Part shown: in pieces, positions 21,746-26,412 of the stretch | Numbering within the stretch: position 1 is the first letter of the stretch | Layout of the letters: each line of letters begins with the position of its first letter | Assembly: GCA_938004015.1 (NCBI GenBank) | Contig: CALKWU010000085.1 | Coordinates: 1 to 26,412, forward strand | From: an uncultured Oceanobacillus sp. | GTDB lineage: Bacteria > Bacillota > Bacilli > Bacillales > Amphibacillaceae | Reading direction: 5' to 3' | DNA length: 26,412 nt | Translations under genes and position numbers: made by a program | Notes under the pieces: model-generated | Databases searched by the model: none | Seen by the model: the letters and a program-made list of their open reading frames with translations, nothing else | What the model was told of the DNA's origin: nothing

Positions 21746-22840
21746 ATGAAGACGAAGAAAATTTTCGAATGGCTCATCGGAGCAATCCTTGTTTTTCTGT
21801 TGATTTTGTTGATTTACTTTGCCCGGTTTATTTTTGTTCCGATCATCCGCTTGATCGGTGCGGTCGCCTTCCCGATTATCGGAGCAGGCATCCTGTATTA
21901 TCTGACGAAACCGTTGTTGCGTTTTTTCGAGCGGTTGAAAATTCCTCGGATTCCGGCAATCCTTTTCGTTTTCGTCATCCTTTTTCTGATTGTGTTCCTT
22001 TTTGGAATTTTCATTTGGCCGATATTGCGGGATCAAACGGTACATTTGATAGAAAAAATTCCGATGATGTTGAATATCGTCCGGGATTTCACCGGGTATT
22101 GGGAGACGAACGGATTCGGCATGCCGGAACAAGTCGTCTACACGGTCGACGGTTTCATCGATGACCTCCCTTCCCGGCTGGAGGATCTCGTTCATTATTT
22201 GTTTGCATTTCTCGGCGGCATCATCGGTCAAGTGATCAGCATCTTTGCGGGGATTGTTTTGATTCCCTTTTTCCTTTTCTTTATGCTGAAAGATGGCGAG
22301 AAGCTGCTTCCGTTCATTACAAAATTTTTCAAGAAGAAAAAAGCGGCGAACATCCGCAATTTGTTGTTGAAAATTGATCATGTGCTGACTGCCTTCATCC
22401 GCGGTCAATTGATCGTGAGCTTTTCCGTCGGTGTCCTTCTGTTCATCGGCTATTCGATCATCCAGCTGAACTATGCATTGGCGCTTGCTTTATTCGGAAT
22501 GATCATGAACGTCATCCCCTATCTCGGGCCGGTTCTCGCGGTGACGCCGGCCATTGTCGTCGGTGCCTTTCAAGACCCGTGGAATATCATTTGGGTCACG
22601 ATCATTATGATTGTCGCCCAACAAATCGAAAGCAATTTGATTTCACCGAACGTCATGGGGCAAGTCTTGAATCTCCATCCCCTCACCGTCATCACGGTGA
22701 TTTTGGCGGCGGGAAGCATCGCAGGTTTCCTCGGCATTTTGTTCGCCGTGCCGTTTTATGCGGTGCTGCGGACGATCATCGTTCATTTTTACGAAACATA
22801 TGCAGATTCGAAGGGAAACAAGGAAGATGCATTGATTTGA
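21746..22840 (+). CDS. AI-2E family transporter
   Basis: A 364-residue polytopic membrane protein of the AI-2E/PerM family with about eight helices. Members include the AI-2 exporter TqsA and sodium/proton antiporter-like proteins; the substrate here is unknown. Typical features are the N-terminal helix pair followed by ILYYLTKPLLRFFERLKIPR, the long soluble loop in the middle (about 100-150), FFMLKDGEKLLPF, the IRGQLIVSFSVGVLLFIGY helix, and the hallmark NVIPYLGPVLAVTPAIVV near the C-terminus. The frame opens at an ATG at 21707 without ribosome binding site. GGGGAG is 7 bases before the ATG at 21746, which I take as start. The next gene follows after 70 bases. Confidence 0.9.
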   Translation: MKTKKIFEWLIGAILVFLLILLIYFARFIFVPIIRLIGAVAFPIIGAGILYYLTKPLLRFFERLKIPRIPAILFVFVILFLIVFLFGIFIWPILRDQTVHLIEKIPMMLNIVRDFTGYWETNGFGMPEQVVYTVDGFIDDLPSRLEDLVHYLFAFLGGIIGQVISIFAGIVLIPFFLFFMLKDGEKLLPFITKFFKKKKAANIRNLLLKIDHVLTAFIRGQLIVSFSVGVLLFIGYSIIQLNYALALALFGMIMNVIPYLGPVLAVTPAIVVGAFQDPWNIIWVTIIMIVAQQIESNLISPNVMGQVLNLHPLTVITVILAAGSIAGFLGILFAVPFYAVLRTIIVHFYETYADSKGNKEDALI

Positions 22841-22910
22841 GACGGTGGCCTTTTTCTTGGGAATATCATGGAAGACGTATTACAATAGACAAAAGGAAGG
22901 GGGATGGAGT

Positions 22911-23096
22911 ATGGATCGGGAAAAACTATTGCATAAATTGGATGAATTGAAATCGGATTATGTCCGGATTCAAGGTGATATGGATAAATTGGAATATGTC
23001 AGAGGCAGGGTTTCCTCTGCCGAAGAACAATTGATCCGCTTGGAAGGGGAAATTGCTGAAGTGCGCAGACAGCTCGAGGAATTGGATAAAGAGTGA
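22911..23096 (+). CDS. Small coiled-coil protein (SE1832-like family)
   Basis: A 61-residue, almost entirely helical protein with heptad repeats (LLHKLDELKSDYVRIQGDMDKLE, then EEQLIRLEGEIAEVRRQLEELDKE). The pattern DELKxDYVRIQGDxxKLE resembles the SE1832 family of short Bacillales proteins of unknown function; that name is from memory and moderately certain. The frame opens upstream at 22845, but AAGGGGG lies 7 bases before the ATG at 22911. No cysteine, signal peptide or membrane segment is present. It is probably transcribed alone or with the AI-2E family gene, and a terminator begins at its last codons. Confidence 0.8.
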   Translation: MDREKLLHKLDELKSDYVRIQGDMDKLEYVRGRVSSAEEQLIRLEGEIAEVRRQLEELDKE

Positions 23097-23118
23097 GGCG
23101 TACAGCTTCACTCTTTTT
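23088..23118 (+). terminator. Terminator of the small coiled-coil gene
   Basis: AAAGAGTGA (23088-23096) pairs with TCACTCTTT (23108-23116), with extra inner pairs, and is followed by a T-rich tract. The stem includes the stop codon. Confidence 0.85.
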
Positions 23119-23176
23119 CTATGAGGATAGTTGCTTGAACATATGGTAGGATGAGTTTAAAAGAAAAGGGTGTCAG

Positions 23177-25321
23177 ATGTTGCTCAAAGAAAAAAATATT
23201 TTACAAAATTACTTCGGATTCGAATCCTTCCTCCCGGGACAGGAAGAAGCGATTTCACAAATATTACAAAAGAAGAACACGTTGGCTGTCATGCCTACAG
23301 GCGGTGGAAAATCGTTGATTTACCAAATTCCCGGTCTTTCCTTGGAAGGAACTGCCATCATCATCTCCCCTCTTATCTCCTTGATGAAAGATCAGGTGGA
23401 CGGTCTCCTTTCTTTAGGAATTCCGGCGACTTATGTGAACAGTTCCTTATCGCTGCAGGAACAAGAGATGCGGATGCGTGGGATTGCAGAAGGCCGCTAC
23501 AAATTCGTTTATGTTGCACCGGAACGGTTTGAGTCCATCCGCTTTACCGAACTCATCGGAAACATCGATATTTCCCTCGTCGCCTTTGATGAGGCCCATT
23601 GCATTTCCCAATGGGGCCATGATTTCCGTCCAAGTTACCGCTCCATCGTTCCGCTTTTGAAACGTCTCGGGAATATTCCTGTTTTCATCGCATTGACGGC
23701 GACCGCAACGAAAGAAGTGATGGAAGATATCCGGCGACTCCTCCATATCGAGGAAAAACACACCATACATACCGGATTTTCCAGGGAAAACCTTTCCTTC
23801 CATATCGTCAAAGGGGTGGATAAAACGACTTACATCCGCAGTTTTTTGGAAAAACACCGGGACGAACCCGGCATCATTTATACAGCGACACGAAAACAAG
23901 CGGATAGTCTATATGAAACGTTGGCCGAGCGCGGATTTTCGGTGGCGAAATATCATGCAGGGCTATCGGAAAATGAACGGAAAGACGCCCAAGCCGCTTT
24001 TCTCCATGATGAAGCGGATGTCATGATCGCAACGAATGCTTTCGGAATGGGGATCGATAAATCAAACGTTCGTTTCATCATCCATTATGCGATGCCAATG
24101 AACATCGAATCCTATTATCAAGAAGCAGGGAGAGCAGGACGGGACGGGGAACCGAGCGATTGTATCCTGTTGTTTTCTCCGCAAGATGTACAACTACAGA
24201 AATTTTTGATCGAACAATCCATTGCTGATGAAGAATCGAAGCAAAATGAATACCGGAAGCTGCAAGCGATGATCAATTACTGCCATACCCATGGTTGCCT
24301 GGCCAACTTCATTTTAAACTATTTTGATGCGACGACGGAGAAGGACGATTGCGGACGGTGCAGCAATTGTACGGAGCGGCGGGAAGAAATCGACATCACT
24401 GAAGAAGCGCAAATGGTTTTGTCCTGTGTGAGACGGATGAACGAACGGTTCGGCGTAGGGATGACCGCGAAAGTGTTGAAAGGATCCAAAGATAAAAAAG
24501 TTCTCCAATTCGGCTTGGACAAGCTGTCCACTTATGGTCTCCTCTCCCGGCATACGGAAAAAGAAATCACCGGGATCATTCATTTTTTGATCGCGGAAAA
24601 CTTGTTAGGCATTGAGGAAGGGCGTTTCCCGATCCTCAAATTGAATAAAAATTCCGTGCCAGTTTTGAAAGGTGAGCGCCGGGTCTTCATGAATACGGCA
24701 CCGATTCCGACAATGGAAGATGCGGATTTCCATCAAGATCTATTTTCCAAGCTTCGGAAATTGCGGAAAGAAATGGCTGATGAAAGGAATGTGCCGCCAT
24801 ATGTTTTGTTTTCTGATGCGACTTTGAAAGAAATGAGCCGCCACTTGCCGGAAACGAAAGATGACATGTTGGCGATCAAAGGTATCGGTGAAGTGAAGTA
24901 TGAACAATTCGGAGATCGTTTCCTTGCACTTGTAAAAGATTGGAAAAAACTTCATCCGGAAGCGGTAAAAATGACACAAAGTCCTGCCACAGCACCAACC
25001 TTGCGAAAGCGGAAAGATGCAGTAGAAGAACCGAGTCATCTCGTCAGTTTTAAGCTGTTCCAATCAGGAAAATCGATTGCGGAAATTGCCGAGATGCGGG
25101 ATTTGAGTGCGACCACGATCGAAGGCCATTTGTTTAAAGCGCATAAGGAAGGGTATACCGTCCAGTGGGATTTATTTTTCGATGAGGAAGAAGAAGCTGA
25201 AGTGCTGGCGGCAAAGGAACAACTGACGGAAGAAAAATTGAAGCCGCTGAAAGAAGCGTTGCCGGAACATTATACGTATTTGAAAATTAAAGCGGTCTTG
25301 GTGAAAAATGGTTTGATGTAG
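23177..25321 (+). CDS. recQ: RecQ family ATP-dependent DNA helicase
   Basis: A 714-residue 3'-5' superfamily 2 helicase for recombination and fork repair. Helicase core: motif I MPTGGGKS (39-46), motif II DEAH (138-141) followed by CISQWGHDFRPSYRSI, motif III TATAT (174-178), and motif VI QEAGRAGRDG (315-324). The zinc site of the RQC region is C374, C392, C395 and C398. An HRDC domain spans about 515-595 (LFSKLRKLRKEMADERNVPPYVLFSD). The last ~95 residues form an extra helix-turn-helix unit (SFKLFQSGKSIAEIAEMRDLSATTIEGHLFKA), matching the C-terminal HTH found on some Firmicutes RecQs. It is longer than the usual ~590-residue form. The ATG start follows AAAGGGTG. It is monocistronic. Confidence 0.96.
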   Translation: MLLKEKNILQNYFGFESFLPGQEEAISQILQKKNTLAVMPTGGGKSLIYQIPGLSLEGTAIIISPLISLMKDQVDGLLSLGIPATYVNSSLSLQEQEMRMRGIAEGRYKFVYVAPERFESIRFTELIGNIDISLVAFDEAHCISQWGHDFRPSYRSIVPLLKRLGNIPVFIALTATATKEVMEDIRRLLHIEEKHTIHTGFSRENLSFHIVKGVDKTTYIRSFLEKHRDEPGIIYTATRKQADSLYETLAERGFSVAKYHAGLSENERKDAQAAFLHDEADVMIATNAFGMGIDKSNVRFIIHYAMPMNIESYYQEAGRAGRDGEPSDCILLFSPQDVQLQKFLIEQSIADEESKQNEYRKLQAMINYCHTHGCLANFILNYFDATTEKDDCGRCSNCTERREEIDITEEAQMVLSCVRRMNERFGVGMTAKVLKGSKDKKVLQFGLDKLSTYGLLSRHTEKEITGIIHFLIAENLLGIEEGRFPILKLNKNSVPVLKGERRVFMNTAPIPTMEDADFHQDLFSKLRKLRKEMADERNVPPYVLFSDATLKEMSRHLPETKDDMLAIKGIGEVKYEQFGDRFLALVKDWKKLHPEAVKMTQSPATAPTLRKRKDAVEEPSHLVSFKLFQSGKSIAEIAEMRDLSATTIEGHLFKAHKEGYTVQWDLFFDEEEEAEVLAAKEQLTEEKLKPLKEALPEHYTYLKIKAVLVKNGLM

Positions 25322-25373
25322 GCTGATGGACGTAACGGATTGTGCTTTTCGAAAATGGCCGTTCATACTGTTA

Positions 25374-25421
25374 CTGGAATTTCCAGCATACATTTCCTGT
25401 TTTTCCATATCCTAATGCTGG
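25374..25421 (+). promoter_or_regulatory. Alternative stems in the VOC gene leader
   Basis: CTGGAATTTCCAG (25374-25386) is a perfect palindrome. Its right half continues as CCAGCAT (25383-25389), which can instead pair with ATGCTGG (25415-25421), so two mutually exclusive stems are possible before the ribosome binding site. The region 25322-25456 holds no gene, and no clear recQ terminator other than these stems. Confidence 0.4.
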
Positions 25422-25456
25422 TATCATTCTGTTGAAAAATGAGGAGGTGCCCTAGA

Positions 25457-25888
25457 ATGGGCAATGTAGAAATAGACTTTGTCGTAAAAGACAGTTTGCA
25501 AGCGATCGAACTTTATGAAAAAATATTCGATCTCGAAGATGTACAAGTGACGGATTTCCCACAAGGACAAAATGAAGTGCTTTTCACTCTGTATGACGTC
25601 CATTTCCATATGCTGGATGAAAACCCGGAATTCCAATTGTTTGCACCGAAGCCGGAAGATCCGAAAACGATGTGGGTGAATGTCACGGTGCCGGATATTC
25701 AGTCTACTTACAACAAAGCGCTGAAAGCCGGTTGCCAGGAAATCCAGACTGTAACGGAAATTCCTGATTTTGGTGTATCGAATGCGATGTTCATGGATCC
25801 GTTCGGTTATATTTGGTTGCTCCACCAAGTGCATAAAGAAATGAGCTTTGATGAAATGAAACAAAAATGGGAAGGAAAAATGGAATGA
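25457..25888 (+). CDS. VOC family protein (glyoxalase/bleomycin-resistance fold)
   Basis: A 143-residue soluble protein of the vicinal-oxygen-chelate superfamily, with two beta-alpha-beta-beta-beta modules. The second module is clear: MWVNVTVPDIQSTYNKALKAG, then FGVSNAMFMDPFGYIWLLHQ with the DPFGYxW signature. The first module starts VEIDFVVKDSLQAIELYEKIF. It is closest in layout to PhnB-like single-chain VOC proteins; substrate and metal use are unknown. An in-frame ATG at 25439 lies in the ribosome binding site. GGAGG (25443-25447) is 9 bases before the ATG at 25457, which is the start used. Confidence 0.88.
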   Translation: MGNVEIDFVVKDSLQAIELYEKIFDLEDVQVTDFPQGQNEVLFTLYDVHFHMLDENPEFQLFAPKPEDPKTMWVNVTVPDIQSTYNKALKAGCQEIQTVTEIPDFGVSNAMFMDPFGYIWLLHQVHKEMSFDEMKQKWEGKME

Positions 25889-25939
25889 CAAGCATTTGTT
25901 TCAACGGGCGTTTGCGAACATCCAGCCGCTCTAATCACT

Positions 25940-25971
25940 AAAGCAGAGACAATTTTATTGCCTCTGCTTTT
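25940..25971. terminator. Bidirectional terminator between VOC gene and aminopeptidase
   Basis: AAAGCAGAG (25940-25948) pairs with CTCTGCTTT (25962-25970), with further pairing CAA/TTG inside, flanked by A and T runs. It serves the two convergent genes. Confidence 0.88.
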
Positions 25972-25986
25972 CATTCATCGGTCGTC

Positions 25987-26412
25987 TTATTCTCTTTTCA
26001 CATTAAGAGCCCAAGTTCCATTGCGGAAGACTGGTTCAACAGTGCCATCTTGTTTCACGCCGTCGATATCCAATTTTTCCGAACCGATCATGAAATCGAC
26101 ATGGACGAGACTGTCGTTCACCCCGTGTTTGTCCAACTGTTCATCGGTCATTTCCGCGCCACCTTCCAAGTTTGTCGGATAAGCTTTTCCAAGCGCAATA
26201 TGGCAAGACGCATTTTCATCAAACAGTGTATTATAGAAAATCAAGCCGGATTGGGATACTGGCGATTCATGAGGAACAAGTGCGACTTCTCCCAAGCGGC
26301 GGGCCCCTTCATCGGAATCGAGCAAATGTCGGAGTACTTCTTCCCCGGTTTCCGCCTTGAAATCAACGACTTTCCCGTCCTTGAACGTAAGCTGGAAATT
26401 GTCGATCAAACT
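25987..26412 (-). CDS. M29 family aminopeptidase, C-terminal part
   Basis: The last 141 residues of a thermophilic-type metallo-aminopeptidase (AmpS/PepS/aminopeptidase T, MEROPS M29); the frame is open to the window edge, so the N-terminal two-thirds are missing. The co-catalytic metal ligands of this half are visible: the glutamate in RLGEVALVPHESPVS, the histidine in NASCHIALGKAYPTN, and His-x-Asp in LVHVDFMIGSEKLDIDG. The C-terminus (PVFRNGTWALNVKRE) is typical. It is a cytosolic enzyme that releases N-terminal residues from peptides. Confidence 0.93.
   Translation of the reverse strand, partial: SLIDNFQLTFKDGKVVDFKAETGEEVLRHLLDSDEGARRLGEVALVPHESPVSQSGLIFYNTLFDENASCHIALGKAYPTNLEGGAEMTDEQLDKHGVNDSLVHVDFMIGSEKLDIDGVKQDGTVEPVFRNGTWALNVKRE

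Noticed and set aside
21692..22408. 238-codon minus-strand frame opposite the AI-2E family gene
   Set aside because: It is low-complexity and charge-rich from reading hydrophobic codons backwards. It overlaps the palindrome and promoter.

Overview
The window is chromosomal DNA from an endospore-forming member of the Bacillaceae (Bacillota). Three things point there: near-perfect GGAGG-type ribosome binding sites, the sporulation/germination pair cwlJ-gerQ, and long synteny with the argS-ywiB / pbpG-ywhD / ywgA-ywfO / lipL-pta / gerQ-ywdK-ywdI block of Bacillus subtilis. Base composition looks moderate (mid-40s % GC by eye, not computed). I see no tRNA, rRNA, CRISPR array, prophage or intact insertion sequence. 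Most of the window is ordinary core genome.

Left part (1-9221): argS and ywiB form a minus-strand operon with a 4-base overlap. A divergent class A penicillin-binding protein follows, convergent on the minus-strand operon ywfO-ywgA-ywhD through a perfect 18-bp bidirectional terminator. The lipoate-relay transferase lipL diverges from ywfO, and phosphotransacetylase pta (minus) ends in an unusually elaborate nested hairpin.

Centre (9222-16628): a 549-base gene-poor stretch precedes the spore germination genes cwlJ and gerQ and a small membrane protein. Opposite them lie ywdI-ywdK. Next come a previously untracked 47-codon gene with its own promoter and terminator, a two-gene operon of an ABC1/UbiB-type kinase and a phasin-like coiled-coil protein, a YjiH-type membrane protein with a strong sigma-A promoter, and an acyltransferase-3 family membrane enzyme. 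The last two genes converge on a tandem pair of palindromes sharing the core GGGACTGTCCC.

Right part (16629-26412): the cystine symporter tcyP has a dyad at its transcription start. A TerC-family membrane protein lies behind a clear yybP-ykoY manganese riboswitch with terminator and a repeated expression platform. Then follow alpha-phosphoglucomutase (pgcA), an AI-2E-family exporter, a 61-residue coiled-coil protein, a 714-residue RecQ helicase with a C-terminal helix-turn-helix extension, a VOC-fold protein and the C-terminal part of an M29 aminopeptidase cut by the window edge.

I found no obvious novel multi-gene system. The best candidates for undescribed biology are small: the 47-codon stand-alone gene (11837-11980), the paired palindromes (15568-15635), the nested structure after pta (8147-8223), the repeated elements in the Mn riboswitch platform, and several operator-like repeats in promoters.
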